Shown: positions 37,193 through 46,933 of the stretch, in pieces
Layout: each line of letters begins with the position of its first letter
Numbering within the stretch: position 1 is the first letter of the stretch
Source: Gammaproteobacteria bacterium
GTDB taxonomy: Bacteria; Pseudomonadota; Gammaproteobacteria; CAJXQU01
Length of the DNA stretch: 64,000 nt
Reading direction: 5' to 3'
NCBI GenBank assembly: GCA_026984775.1
Contig: JALSRM010000043.1
Coordinates: 99,374 to 163,373, forward strand
Program-made: the position numbers and the translations under genes
Notes under the pieces: model-generated
Told to the model about the DNA's origin: nothing
Database searches by the model: none
Seen by the model: only the letters and a program-made list of their open reading frames with translations

Positions 37193-38011
37193 ATGATGAA
37201 AATATCCAATACATGGTTACCTGAATTCTGGTTGCGGTCCCCCATATTTTCTGATCTTGAGCCTTTGATCCAAGAGGAAGGCTGGAGTGACTGGCCGGAT
37301 TGCGATGCACTCAATCGATTGTGGTGTCCTCGAGCCAGACTCGGGTCCGGCAAACGTGCCTGTTTTTATCCCCAGTCCTCACTGCCGGTGGATGCTGCCT
37401 TCTACGAGGAGCATATTTATGCTACCGGAGAAATTCCAACCCGAGAGCAAAATTGGCATGACTTTTTCAATGCAATGATCTGGTTGCAGTTCCCGAAAAC
37501 CAAATCCGTTTTGAATGCTCAGCACATGAGTGAAATATGGGAGCTGAGAACACACAAAATCCGGACAAGAAAACGGGATGCAATTACCTTGTTCGATGAG
37601 TCGGGAGCGATCTTTGTAAGTGCTTCCTCTTCTCTACTCGATGCCTTGCGGGCACATGAGTGGAAAAAGGTGTTTTGGGAAAGCCGGACGAATTGGTGGG
37701 AACACTGTGCGGTCTTCATTTTTGGCCATGGTCTGTACGAGAAGATACTGTCTCCCTATATCGGGATGACGGCCAATACAATACCGGTTCTGATGGCGGC
37801 AGACTTTTTCATGTGCGATCGCCGATCTCAAATCCGCTGGCTGGATCAGTATTTGTCCGAACAGATTGCTACAGGTCGGCAATTGCAGACCTCCATGTCC
37901 CTGACGCCACTCCCTGTCCTTGGTGTCCCTGGTTGGTGGCCGGACAACGACAGGGAATGTTTTTATGAAAATCAGGCCTACTTCAGGCCGTTGAGGGGAA
38001 ACAGAGAATGA
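37193..38011 (+). CDS. DUF3025 domain protein
   Basis: The 272-residue soluble protein carries the DUF3025 signature, TREQNWHDFFNAMIWLQFPK followed by a short Ala/Asn-rich helix. It ends with a segment rich in conserved Pro/Gly (LTPLPVLGVPGWWP). Members occur in beta- and gammaproteobacteria and have no assigned activity. Two consecutive ATGs (37193, 37196) follow GGGAAA. The 3' end overlaps the next gene by four bases, indicating coupling with the small membrane protein. Confidence 0.85.
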   Translation: MMKISNTWLPEFWLRSPIFSDLEPLIQEEGWSDWPDCDALNRLWCPRARLGSGKRACFYPQSSLPVDAAFYEEHIYATGEIPTREQNWHDFFNAMIWLQFPKTKSVLNAQHMSEIWELRTHKIRTRKRDAITLFDESGAIFVSASSSLLDALRAHEWKKVFWESRTNWWEHCAVFIFGHGLYEKILSPYIGMTANTIPVLMAADFFMCDRRSQIRWLDQYLSEQIATGRQLQTSMSLTPLPVLGVPGWWPDNDRECFYENQAYFRPLRGNRE

Positions 38012-38469
38012 TACATTCATTGACCAAGGGTGTTTATATCCTATTGGTGGGTCTTCCGGTGGCCGTGTTGGGGGTGTTCATCCTTCAAAAGGGTTGGCCC
38101 ATTGGACCTTCCGTACTGGCCATGGCCGTGATCCCGTTGCTGGGCTTGCTGCTAGCACGGCGATCCATCCGCGGTGCCTTGCCGGACATGGTTTTCGGTT
38201 CCATCGACACCGGATTGCTGACCTTGCCCGCATTGGTTGGCGGCATTGGTTTCGGTGTTGCTGGCGCTATCACCGGTGGCGTCATTGGCGATGCCCTGAG
38301 TGATGCTATCGCCGGGTTTTTCGAGGGTTCGATTGCGGAGTGGCTTCGTGGAAAGGGGATTCAGGAATCCCGTGAAAGTATTTCAACCGCACTTGGCAAG
38401 ATGACAGGTTGTCTGCTCGGGAGCGGTCTCGTTTTGACGATCGCGCAGTTTTTTGGTTTCCATCCTTGA
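38008..38469 (+). CDS. Small Gly-rich membrane protein of unknown function
   Basis: The 153-residue product has about four hydrophobic segments. Helices 3-4 contain Gly-rich stretches (GGIGFGVAGAITGGVIGDAL) that could pack tightly, and a short charged loop lies near residue 115. It overlaps the DUF3025 gene by four bases and is probably its membrane partner. No known family is recognised. Confidence 0.7.
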   Translation: MIHSLTKGVYILLVGLPVAVLGVFILQKGWPIGPSVLAMAVIPLLGLLLARRSIRGALPDMVFGSIDTGLLTLPALVGGIGFGVAGAITGGVIGDALSDAIAGFFEGSIAEWLRGKGIQESRESISTALGKMTGCLLGSGLVLTIAQFFGFHP

Positions 38470-38483
38470 GTTCTTTCGGCATT

Positions 38484-40730
38484 TTACTTTATGACCTCCC
38501 AGTCCATGTTAGGCACTTGGTTAATGAGGGTGTTGCTCTGGATTTGTAATGCATTCATTTCATACAACCTGTTTTCACCAGTCATTGTATTGCGCCACAG
38601 AATATCTGCCTTGTTGTCTCCATTCAGATCCTTGATTAGAGCAACATCGTAGTTGAGATCAGACAGTCTGTTCAATCCGGCACTTTTGCTTATCCGGGGG
38701 CCATTCATAAGGTAGATCCAGTTGGCCCTTGAAATGGGATTATGCCAGAGTATATCGGCTCTTCCATCACCATTGAAATCACCCACACCCTTTATTTTCC
38801 ATTCCAGGCCGGTAAAAGCAATAGGAAGACTGTCATGAATTGTTGAACCATCCATGAAAAAGGCCCAGACTCTTCCATGCTTGTGGTTACGCCAGAGGAT
38901 GTCATCTCTTCTATCTCCATCCAGATCCTCGATGGCTTTGATGTCCCATTCCAACCCTGTAAATGCTATATGTTGGCTACTGAGTATGTTTGCTCCATTC
39001 ATCAGGTAAACCCATACACGCCCTGTTTGTGAGTGACGCCAGACAATGTCCGTTCTTCCATCGCCGTTGAGATCTCCCGTACCGATAATCTTCCAGTTGA
39101 GATTGGCAACTTGATTGATTAAAAGACTTTGGGTGATCGTTTTGCCATTCATCAGATAGAGCCAGTTACTGCCGGTGACCCTGTGTCGCCATAACAGGTC
39201 GGTTTTTCCATCTCCATCAAAATCACCGGTGGCTACGATTCTCCAGTCGAGATCAACCACCGTGTTAATCGTAGATTGTGAAACGATATTTGCACCATTC
39301 ATGAAGTAGACATCGTTGACTCCCGTTTTCTGGTTTCGCCAGTAAACAGGTGTTTGTTGTCCAGGGACTGGATTCGTCGGTGTGGACTGACGCGCATCGA
39401 CGACATGAGCCTTTATTTCTGTTACTGAGCCGATTTTCGCCTTGGCCCACAGGATCCGTTTCCCGTCACGGGAGGGTACACCGTGTGCCTCACAGCGGTA
39501 GCAGCCATTGAATGAGATCACTTGCCGATGGACGAACCGTTCCACAGCATTACTGCCATCGATTTTGATCGCGACAAGTTCATCATTGAATAAACGATTT
39601 TCTCCAGGATAGGAATGAAAACTGACATAGATCCATCCAGGTCGATCATAATTCCGGGCGGAGATATGGTGAGCTGATGCGACATCACTGCCTGAACGGG
39701 TCAGCGAAGTAATGGTGTTATCTTTAAGACGAACCATGATTACTCGGCCCAATGTCTTGCCATTGACTGTTGATGGGCACCAGCTGCGTCTTTGCCCGAT
39801 GATGACGTCTTCGTTGTTGTCAAATGGATTCAATGTCATGTCAGCATGGCCGAGATCGAATATGTAGCCCTTTGCCGGATCATGCCCGGAGCATTGGGGT
39901 GAACCTGTCGGCATCGGTCGAGGGGTAAGGGTCAGCGTTTGTGGATTGATATCAAACACGCGAATGTGATCACTTTTGTAACTGACAATGACGTATTTCC
40001 CTGAAGGTGAAACGGAAACATGACCAACAGTACAACCTGTCGAAAGCCCACAGTTGGAAATATCCACGATCGGGCCAAGTCGCCGGTTACCACTGGCATA
40101 GGTTGCGAAGGGTGCCTGTGGCTCCATATCGACCAAAAACATACGGGTATTATCTGCCAGCGCAACAAAGCGTCCATCAACTGAAGTGTTACCTTCACCC
40201 GATCCAAAATAGTTGACCGCAAATGGCAGCGTCCAGCTGCGTGTTTGAGTGCAACTGACGACATCAAACCATTCAAGCGTTGAATTTTTTACGTTGATCC
40301 GCTCACGGGGGTGTTGCTTACTCGGATGCCAGCGATCGTCACCCAGATTATAATTACTGCAAATACCGAATTTCGGCTGATAGGTATTGCCATCCAGATA
40401 AAGCTGTTTCGGTGTGCCACCACTTTTTTTATTTTGCAGTACCAGTAAGGAACCATCCGAGTTCCAAGGCTGATCTTTTGAGTAGTGGTGTCGTGCATCA
40501 CTGCCCCAGACGCCATTAACAGGCGTGGTTGGTTGGCCTGTTTCATTCGCAATTCGAGTAATCTTTGTGCCAAAAACGGGATCAGTGACAGGTGTCAAAT
40601 AGGGAAGATCGATGATAGACGGTACAGAAAAGATTATTTTTGAATCTGTGATTAGTGGTGTAGCGGTAACAGGCGTAAAAATTACAGGAAACAACAGCAA
40701 TAATAAACCGAAAAAGGTCAACTGATACAT
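38484..40730 (-). CDS. Secreted beta-propeller-like protein with C-terminal VCBS/FG-GAP-like repeats
   Basis: The 748-residue product has a signal peptide (about 1-25), a middle region (about 45-440) with WD40/TolB-like beta-strand patterning (HVSVSPSGKYVIVSY, VDISNCGL), and a C-terminal run of repeats. Five and a half repeats of about 50 residues each end in Asp-x-Asn/Asp-Gly-Asp, a calcium-loop pattern typical of FG-GAP/VCBS modules. It is probably extracellular or surface exposed, with adhesion or glycan recognition as one possibility. The GTG at 40760 is rejected because AGAAGGAGG precedes ATG 40730 at ideal spacing. The gene is monocistronic. Confidence 0.8.
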   Translation of the reverse strand: MYQLTFFGLLLLLFPVIFTPVTATPLITDSKIIFSVPSIIDLPYLTPVTDPVFGTKITRIANETGQPTTPVNGVWGSDARHHYSKDQPWNSDGSLLVLQNKKSGGTPKQLYLDGNTYQPKFGICSNYNLGDDRWHPSKQHPRERINVKNSTLEWFDVVSCTQTRSWTLPFAVNYFGSGEGNTSVDGRFVALADNTRMFLVDMEPQAPFATYASGNRRLGPIVDISNCGLSTGCTVGHVSVSPSGKYVIVSYKSDHIRVFDINPQTLTLTPRPMPTGSPQCSGHDPAKGYIFDLGHADMTLNPFDNNEDVIIGQRRSWCPSTVNGKTLGRVIMVRLKDNTITSLTRSGSDVASAHHISARNYDRPGWIYVSFHSYPGENRLFNDELVAIKIDGSNAVERFVHRQVISFNGCYRCEAHGVPSRDGKRILWAKAKIGSVTEIKAHVVDARQSTPTNPVPGQQTPVYWRNQKTGVNDVYFMNGANIVSQSTINTVVDLDWRIVATGDFDGDGKTDLLWRHRVTGSNWLYLMNGKTITQSLLINQVANLNWKIIGTGDLNGDGRTDIVWRHSQTGRVWVYLMNGANILSSQHIAFTGLEWDIKAIEDLDGDRRDDILWRNHKHGRVWAFFMDGSTIHDSLPIAFTGLEWKIKGVGDFNGDGRADILWHNPISRANWIYLMNGPRISKSAGLNRLSDLNYDVALIKDLNGDNKADILWRNTMTGENRLYEMNALQIQSNTLINQVPNMDWEVIK
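38487..39360 (-). repeat. Tandem coding repeats of about 150 bases (VCBS/FG-GAP-like)
   Basis: The 3' part of the preceding gene holds six consecutive units, the last one partial. Each begins near a Leu/Val-Trp-Arg motif, continues with a Tyr/Phe-Leu-Met-Asn-Gly turn and ends in an Asp-rich calcium loop followed by Asp-Ile/Leu. Units 3 and 4 are most alike (both contain AFTGLEW), suggesting recent duplication. Confidence 0.85.
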
Positions 40731-40975
40731 GGAAAGTGTCCTCCTTCTGCTCACTTTCACAGGTATCTTTCGCCTAATGTTTGAAAAACTCCATGGGCAG
40801 AAAAAGGAAATGTGATGGAGTTCCTGGAATTGGCTTTTTTAAAAGAAGAATTTTAGAAGAAGCAGATGCGTATCGGCAGGGTAAAGGTGTGGATTCCAGG
40901 TTCATCTGGAAATCCTGTTCTGACAGGATAAGCAAGCTTGTGGCGTAAAACTACCCGATTATTTCCATGGCAGGA

Positions 40976-41013
40976 TTTAAAAAGCCGCCATTCCGGTCAG
41001 AAAGACCGGAATG
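40976..41013 (-). terminator. Terminator after the HPF-sigma fusion gene
   Basis: CATTCCGGTC and GACCGGAATG form a perfect ten-base-pair stem with a five-base loop. On the minus strand it is followed by GGCGGCTTTTT. It lies 23 bases past the stop of the 41036-42139 gene. The remainder of the gap 40731-40975 shows no gene. Confidence 0.8.
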
Positions 41014-41035
41014 ATTGCTTTTTACTGATTTCACA

Positions 41036-42139
41036 TTAATCGCCTTGGAACTTGTTTCGAAACTCGTCCAGCGATGTCTCAGTAAGTGTTTGCCGGATGG
41101 ACACTTCCAGAACTCTGGCAATCCTAGCGCCTTCCGGCAGTTCATTACTTCGGGTTCGATCGGCAATATACCGTTCCGCCAGAGACAGAAGTTCTTCGAT
41201 TCTATCTCTGTCTATCTTCATCACCGTGGCGACGTCTTCCACTGGAAGTCCCATTGTGTAATGCAGAATCGCTGCCCGTCTCCAGTCACGTGGTAGATCG
41301 CTCAAGGCGGGCAGTGCAGCCTCCTGTTCAGCCAGTGCCGCAGCTCTTTCTGCTTCAGGAACAGCATCAGAAACACCGATGAGGTCGATCAGTTTCAGTA
41401 CTTCATCAGGCTGATAAAATTCATAGAGGTTCGTATCGATATCTTCATCCGGAATGACCGTTTCCGTGCTGATCGCTTTTCGTCGTTCAAGACTCTCTTC
41501 GACCTCTTTTTCCAGCTGTTCGATTGCGAGCTGTAACAGCCAGGCCCGGGTGTCCAGTTTCTCCGGTTTTCGCTCCTGCTGTTCAAATGCAGTAACGAGC
41601 ACAGCATCCACCAACTCATCCGGTAAGATGTCATCCGGCATCAGATCGCCCAGTGCCTGGAGATAGGTAATTTCATGCATTGCGAAATGGTAGAGGTCAT
41701 CGAGGGAGGGGCGAATAGACTCAAACCAGTCCGCACTGGACTGGATGATTGGTTGGCTGCTGCTTCCACCAGTGGCCTCGATAAATTTGTTTTTCAACTG
41801 CTTGCGACGGCGAGTCCGCTTCCACAAATGCTCATTCTTGACCCGACTTTTGTATCTTTGGGCTTGCCGGTCCAACTCCTCGAAAGTTTTACTGATGGCT
41901 TCATGGGCGTTGTCTGCCTCTTCTTCGGCGGCAATGATTTTGTGTGGCAGGTGCAAAGTGGCACCAAAGCGATAGAGGTTGTGTTTGCTGTTCTTCTCCA
42001 GCGTGCCACGGAGGCTGACATCGCCATTGGCAAATGTCCCGAGTCTCTTTTCCAGATCGGCGGTTTTTTCGTTGATTAGGGGTTTGAATGCTTTTTTGTC
42101 TTTCTTTTCCAACCCCTTGTAGGCGATTTGTATTCTCAT
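41036..42139 (-). CDS. HPF/RaiA-like domain fused to an ECF sigma-like domain
   Basis: The 367-residue protein has two parts. Residues 1-115 resemble ribosome hibernation factors (HPF/RaiA): an N-terminal strand MRIQIAYKG, LEKRLGTF, a LHLPHKIIAAEE strand-turn, and the helix AISKTFEELDRQAQRYK. After a basic linker, residues 150-220 resemble sigma region 2 (LDDLYHFAMHEI, TRAWLLQLAIEQL). Residues 277-330 resemble region 4, with a helix-turn-helix (LPRDWRRAAILHYTMGLPVE, DVATVMKIDRDRIEELLSLA). It could bind ribosomes, RNA polymerase, or both. AAAGGAT precedes the ATG. No anti-sigma gene is adjacent. Confidence 0.8.
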   Translation of the reverse strand: MRIQIAYKGLEKKDKKAFKPLINEKTADLEKRLGTFANGDVSLRGTLEKNSKHNLYRFGATLHLPHKIIAAEEEADNAHEAISKTFEELDRQAQRYKSRVKNEHLWKRTRRRKQLKNKFIEATGGSSSQPIIQSSADWFESIRPSLDDLYHFAMHEITYLQALGDLMPDDILPDELVDAVLVTAFEQQERKPEKLDTRAWLLQLAIEQLEKEVEESLERRKAISTETVIPDEDIDTNLYEFYQPDEVLKLIDLIGVSDAVPEAERAAALAEQEAALPALSDLPRDWRRAAILHYTMGLPVEDVATVMKIDRDRIEELLSLAERYIADRTRSNELPEGARIARVLEVSIRQTLTETSLDEFRNKFQGD

Positions 42140-42245
42140 ATTAAATCCTTTGGTTGTGTATGTTCAAAGTATGGTTACGGTGGATAGTATGGGGTTGGTC
42201 GGCCGGGATTTAAAGTGCTTCATGGTGCGAGCAACAGTTGTGTGA

Positions 42246-42887
42246 TCAGTTCATTGTTTCTGGTTTTTCTTTCCATTCACACAAATCTGCGATGGGACAC
42301 TGATTGCATTTCGGTTTGCGTGCTGTACAGACATAACGCCCATGTAGGATCAGCCAGTGATGGGCGTCTTTTTTGAACGTTTCGGGTACAACTTTCAGTA
42401 GTTTTTTTTCTACTTCCAAAGGCGTTTTTCCAGGGGCAATGCCGGTACGGTTGGCGACACGGAAGATATGCGTGTCCACCGCAATAGTGGGATGCCCGAA
42501 GGCGGTGTTGAGCACCACATTGGCCGTTTTACGGCCAACCCCTGGAAGGGATTCCAGTGCCTTGCGATCATTTGGGACCTTGGCGTGGTACTTTTCCACC
42601 AGAATTCGGCAGGTTTTGATGATGTTTTCAGCCTTGGTGTTATAGAGCCCGATGGTTTTTATATAGTTCTTCAACCCCTCAACACCGAGTGCAAGCATTT
42701 TCTCCGGGGTACCAGCAGCCAGGAAGAGCTCTTTCGTTGCCTTGTTGACACTTACATCTGTTGCTTGGGCAGAAAGGATGACAGCGATCAGAAGTTGAAA
42801 GGGGGTTTTGTATTTCAGTTCTGTCGTCGGTGATGGATTTTGCGCTTTCAGGCGTTCAAATATTTCGGTGATCTTCTTTTTATTCAT
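42246..42887 (-). CDS. nth: Endonuclease III (DNA glycosylase/AP lyase)
   Basis: Nth excises oxidised pyrimidines in base-excision repair. The 213-residue protein has the helix-hairpin-helix LPGVGRKTANVVL with catalytic Lys, the catalytic Asp in VDTHIFRVANR, and the C-terminal [4Fe-4S] ligands in Cys-x6-Cys-x2-Cys-x5-Cys (about 189-205). It overlaps tamB by four bases. In many gammaproteobacteria nth follows rnfE directly; here tamA and tamB stand between them. Confidence 0.96.
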   Translation of the reverse strand: MNKKKITEIFERLKAQNPSPTTELKYKTPFQLLIAVILSAQATDVSVNKATKELFLAAGTPEKMLALGVEGLKNYIKTIGLYNTKAENIIKTCRILVEKYHAKVPNDRKALESLPGVGRKTANVVLNTAFGHPTIAVDTHIFRVANRTGIAPGKTPLEVEKKLLKVVPETFKKDAHHWLILHGRYVCTARKPKCNQCPIADLCEWKEKPETMN

Positions 42888-45800
42888 TTTTCAAATTTGT
42901 AGAGCAGATCGACACCGGACTGGGTGCCGGATTCGGCTTCCAGTGTCCAATGGTCGGAGAGATCATAGCGTAATTTAAACTGGGTGACTGTATCAAACAG
43001 GGCAACACCATAGCTGATGTAAAGTTTTGGAGTCAGATATTTCCCAATCTCAAGCCGTGCATCTTCCTTCTTTTTGCCGCTGATGGACAATTCATCGAGT
43101 CCGAGGGCCTGGCCAATATTTTGGGTCAGCAATTCCCCTCCTTTGAAACCCAGCGAAGAAGCTGCCGTGATCAGGATGTCGGCATCATTGGATGTGGCCT
43201 CGCGCAGGGGACGACCGATGAGCAAATAGGAGAGGATGTCATCCTGATTCATGGGTGGTTTTGAGAACAACGTCAAAATGGGTGAGTCGGCCGGACCGGT
43301 TACGTGCACACCCGCTGTGATTTTGCCGATCTTGCGCACGGCCCGGATATCCAGCGCTGGTGAATCGATGGGGCCACCTGTGAACAGGATACGTCCTTGC
43401 TTGACCGTGAGTTCCTGTCCATAGGCGGAAAACTTTCCCTTATGGAGGATCAGCTCGCCCGAGGCGATGATGGGTTTCCCTGGTTTGCTGCGAACCTTCA
43501 ATCCACCTTTGAGGGACCCGCTGAACGTGGGCGCAACGATGGTGACCTTTCGTCCCAGAATGACATCGACACTGGATTCGATCTGCAGCCCGGGGTGATC
43601 CTTCTGCCTGTTTTGTGATTCGCTGTCGATGACGACGACATCGTTCGATACCGGTACGGCACCAGCGATATCCAGAGGTTCGAGCCGGGCTTCGGGGATG
43701 GCCACCTCGCCTTTAAGGGTGATCCGGTTATCGATCCGTTCGAGTTCCAGTTTAGGAGAAGCCAGTACCCAGGCCTCAGGCAGATGGATGGTTTCAAAAC
43801 GATCACCGCGGAGGGTGGCTTTAAAAGGAAAGCCTGTTTGCCTCAGATCCACCAAGCCAGCTAAATCGATCGTCCCATCGCCAGAGTGGGCCTCACCCTT
43901 GAAATTGAGGGTGCCGGTCTCTTTTCCTTGTAAAGAAATTCGGACGGCTTGTACATGGATGCCGGCAGCGGGCAGGAAAAAGTCTGCTTGCAGGTGACCG
44001 TGCCCGCTGACGATCGGTTGGCTCAGGGTGCCGGTGAGCTGCATATCCACATCCACTTGACCGGTGAGATCCTCCACCTCCGGGGCAAAATCCTGGAGAA
44101 AAGCCAGATCCTCGATACGGGCCTTCAGACTGCCCTCGATGGGCAGTTGGTACGGATTGACAGAGGCTGGATCAAAAGGCGGAGTTTCCAGTGTGGCTGT
44201 GATGGGTGTGTTGGCCGGTTCTGCAAGATCGATCCGTAGCGTAGTATGGCCGCCCCGATCGTCCATGACCAGATCCAACGTTGCGTTGTCATAGCGGAAA
44301 GGAATCGAATCTGGCTGGCTTCGCCAATGGAGTTCACCGCCGGCTGATTTCATTTTCAGGTTACCCCGAATCGGGGTGTGGCCAGTGCCGGAGACCTTCA
44401 AGGATGCGTTCAAGGTTCCCTGCATACTAAGTTCCGGATCCAGCATCGGGGCAATTTTTCGGAGAGGAAACCCTGTCACCTTTCCTTTGAGTTCCCACGG
44501 GCCGCTCTGATCCCATTCACCCTCATTACAGATACTTGCCTGGTTCTGAATCAGGCATAGTGCATTGAACCGGATGAACTTTGGCGAAGCAAGCAGACGC
44601 GCTGGTTTGGAGAGCTGCCATTGGCCCAGGTTTTTCTCATCGAGCAGGAGTTTTTCGACGTGTCCTGTCCACTGGGCATCCTGATAACCACCAGTGGAAA
44701 ACAGACGCAACTTGGCCTGTTGTGAATCCATTTCGACTGTGAAGGAATGGTTGCCGGGCGTGCCGTTGCTCGTCAACAACAGCGTATCGACGGGGGTGTG
44801 ATCGAGGACGACCTTTTCTGCCTTGAGGAGAAGATTAAAATCACCTTGATCAGGAGCGTTCGTTGCCAGATTCAGTTTCAAATGGGAATCCAGTTTATGA
44901 ATACGAATGTTATCAAGCGTCAGCTGGCTGCCCTGGATCGTCGCTGTCAGTTCAGGCTGCTCGTGGCGGCCGCTCAAGCGGCCTGTGGATTCGAGTCGTC
45001 CCTTCAAATCAGGATGGAACTCGCCGAGGTTCGGAGAATCCAGCTTGAATTGAAGCCCAAAGTTCTCGCCGATCCGGCCGGAAAGACGGAAAACGGAGCG
45101 CCCGGATTTCAGATCAAACACCTTGACCGTAAGCAAGTCAGGGGTGAAGTCCAGATCAGCATTCGCCTCTACAGAATAACCACGCATGTGCCCCCGAATG
45201 TGCGTTTTTTTCAGCCTGGCGTGGAACTGATCACCGGCTTTCTCCCCCGAGAATGACGACTCGATCGCGAGCTCGCCTGGCCACTCGGTGTACTGTTGTG
45301 CCGGGTCAAGATGACGGCCGTTCAATTTCAGATCCCACCGTACCTTTTCATCCCAGTGGATTGTGCCTGACAAATCGATTTTGCCATCGAGGACCTCACC
45401 CTGCAGGGAGGTAAGATCCATGCCAGAAGTGGAACCCGTGGCATCGAGCCCCCAGTCTCCCGAAGGGATCGGATGACCCTCGATACGGGTTTTTATGTGC
45501 ACGTCATAGTGCTCGGGTTGGCCTGACAGGCTAAAGTGCCCGGAAGGACTGAGTATGTTTGTTTTTTGCAGTGGGAAATTGAGATCTTTCCAGTGACCGT
45601 CCAAATCAAAGGTGACTGGAGTCGATCGCCATTCGACGGTGCTACGGGCCTCCACCACTCCAGACAACAGATGGCTTTTCAACTTTTCGATGACCAAGTG
45701 TTTTGTATCACCACTCCCCTGCAATGTGAGCCTTGACTTACCGATCTCCTGATTCTGCAATTCGGTCTCCATTTGCAGTTGGTAATTATCCGGTGTCCCC

Positions 45801-46933
45801 GTAAGGGAGATTTCACCTTTGTCCAAAGCGAGTGCAGGTTCATCGTTGACTGGCCATGTGAGTGCCTGCCAGCGACCGTGGAGATCCATGTGGGGCAAAG
45901 CGGCAAGCTGAAGGGTTCCGGTCAGGTCCAGCAGAGCCCCGTTGCGGGCCGATCGCAGTTGCATTGTCTTGAGATGGATGTTGTCAGGGAACTGGTGATC
46001 CAGTAGGAGTCGGCCTTTCCACAGGCCATAAGCATCAGAATCGAGCTGAAAGTCACCGGAAAGTGAAGCGGTTTGTCGATCGCCTTTTGCTTGTAGTTGG
46101 GAACGCACACGGACCGGCAGGTGATTGGGTTCTATTGTGGACAAATCGAGCTCGTGGAGCTTTATTTCTGCGGTCCACCGGCTGGACTCAAGTGGCTGTT
46201 CTATGCCCGCCTTCAGATCGAACGAAAAGGGTGTTTGACCCGATTGTTCCAGCCATAGCCTTTTCCTATCACCGTGGATCTTTCCCCTGCCGGTCAGAGT
46301 GGGGAGATCCGCGGGATGAATTTCCCAGTCGATGATGAAATCGAGAGGGTAATCCATGGAGGGCTGGATTGTGCCGGAGAGTCCGCCCTTGATCCGTGTT
46401 CCGGAGAGTGCTATTTCCATTTGGGTCTTTGAAAGATGCAAGGTTTTTCCGTCCATGGCGAGGCTGGACTGCAAGCGTTCAATGAGGATCGGATTGGGAG
46501 CGCGACCGGAGCGGTAACTGCTGTCGGTGATCAGGAACCGTTGGACTTCAATCGTGAATGGCAGTTGAAGATCCGGTAGTTTCAACGGTTCATGGGAAGC
46601 CGGGGAGGGGGAAGAATGATCATCAATGATCAGTTCATCGATCCGGATCTCCTCAATCACCAGCTGCCCATGGAAGAGCAGAGCAGGTTGCCAGACGAGA
46701 TCGAAGCGTTTGATCGTGATCTCCGTTGTTTCTGTGTGTATCCGGAGATCATGGATACGGATGCTGTCGAAGAGCCGGCCTTCGATGCGGGACGCCGTGA
46801 ATTGGTCCGGGAAGGCATGGTGCAAAAGGTCCCAGGTTATGCGGGTGCCACGCTCGGTACCAATGAAGCCAATAAGTACCGCAATCGGGAGGAAAATGAT
46901 CGAAAAAACAAGAATCAGACGGCGCAGGATCAC
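42884..46933 (-). CDS. tamB: Translocation and assembly module subunit TamB
   Basis: TamB is an inner-membrane-anchored AsmA-like protein that spans the periplasm and, with TamA, supports outer-membrane protein and lipid homeostasis. The 1349-residue product starts with a membrane helix (about 5-23), continues as a long beta-rich repeat region of the taco/RBG type, and ends with the DUF490 domain (about 1000-1349), including DILSYLLIGRP and the final YKFEK. It overlaps tamA upstream and nth downstream by four bases each. Confidence 0.94.
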   Translation of the reverse strand: MILRRLILVFSIIFLPIAVLIGFIGTERGTRITWDLLHHAFPDQFTASRIEGRLFDSIRIHDLRIHTETTEITIKRFDLVWQPALLFHGQLVIEEIRIDELIIDDHSSPSPASHEPLKLPDLQLPFTIEVQRFLITDSSYRSGRAPNPILIERLQSSLAMDGKTLHLSKTQMEIALSGTRIKGGLSGTIQPSMDYPLDFIIDWEIHPADLPTLTGRGKIHGDRKRLWLEQSGQTPFSFDLKAGIEQPLESSRWTAEIKLHELDLSTIEPNHLPVRVRSQLQAKGDRQTASLSGDFQLDSDAYGLWKGRLLLDHQFPDNIHLKTMQLRSARNGALLDLTGTLQLAALPHMDLHGRWQALTWPVNDEPALALDKGEISLTGTPDNYQLQMETELQNQEIGKSRLTLQGSGDTKHLVIEKLKSHLLSGVVEARSTVEWRSTPVTFDLDGHWKDLNFPLQKTNILSPSGHFSLSGQPEHYDVHIKTRIEGHPIPSGDWGLDATGSTSGMDLTSLQGEVLDGKIDLSGTIHWDEKVRWDLKLNGRHLDPAQQYTEWPGELAIESSFSGEKAGDQFHARLKKTHIRGHMRGYSVEANADLDFTPDLLTVKVFDLKSGRSVFRLSGRIGENFGLQFKLDSPNLGEFHPDLKGRLESTGRLSGRHEQPELTATIQGSQLTLDNIRIHKLDSHLKLNLATNAPDQGDFNLLLKAEKVVLDHTPVDTLLLTSNGTPGNHSFTVEMDSQQAKLRLFSTGGYQDAQWTGHVEKLLLDEKNLGQWQLSKPARLLASPKFIRFNALCLIQNQASICNEGEWDQSGPWELKGKVTGFPLRKIAPMLDPELSMQGTLNASLKVSGTGHTPIRGNLKMKSAGGELHWRSQPDSIPFRYDNATLDLVMDDRGGHTTLRIDLAEPANTPITATLETPPFDPASVNPYQLPIEGSLKARIEDLAFLQDFAPEVEDLTGQVDVDMQLTGTLSQPIVSGHGHLQADFFLPAAGIHVQAVRISLQGKETGTLNFKGEAHSGDGTIDLAGLVDLRQTGFPFKATLRGDRFETIHLPEAWVLASPKLELERIDNRITLKGEVAIPEARLEPLDIAGAVPVSNDVVVIDSESQNRQKDHPGLQIESSVDVILGRKVTIVAPTFSGSLKGGLKVRSKPGKPIIASGELILHKGKFSAYGQELTVKQGRILFTGGPIDSPALDIRAVRKIGKITAGVHVTGPADSPILTLFSKPPMNQDDILSYLLIGRPLREATSNDADILITAASSLGFKGGELLTQNIGQALGLDELSISGKKKEDARLEIGKYLTPKLYISYGVALFDTVTQFKLRYDLSDHWTLEAESGTQSGVDLLYKFEK

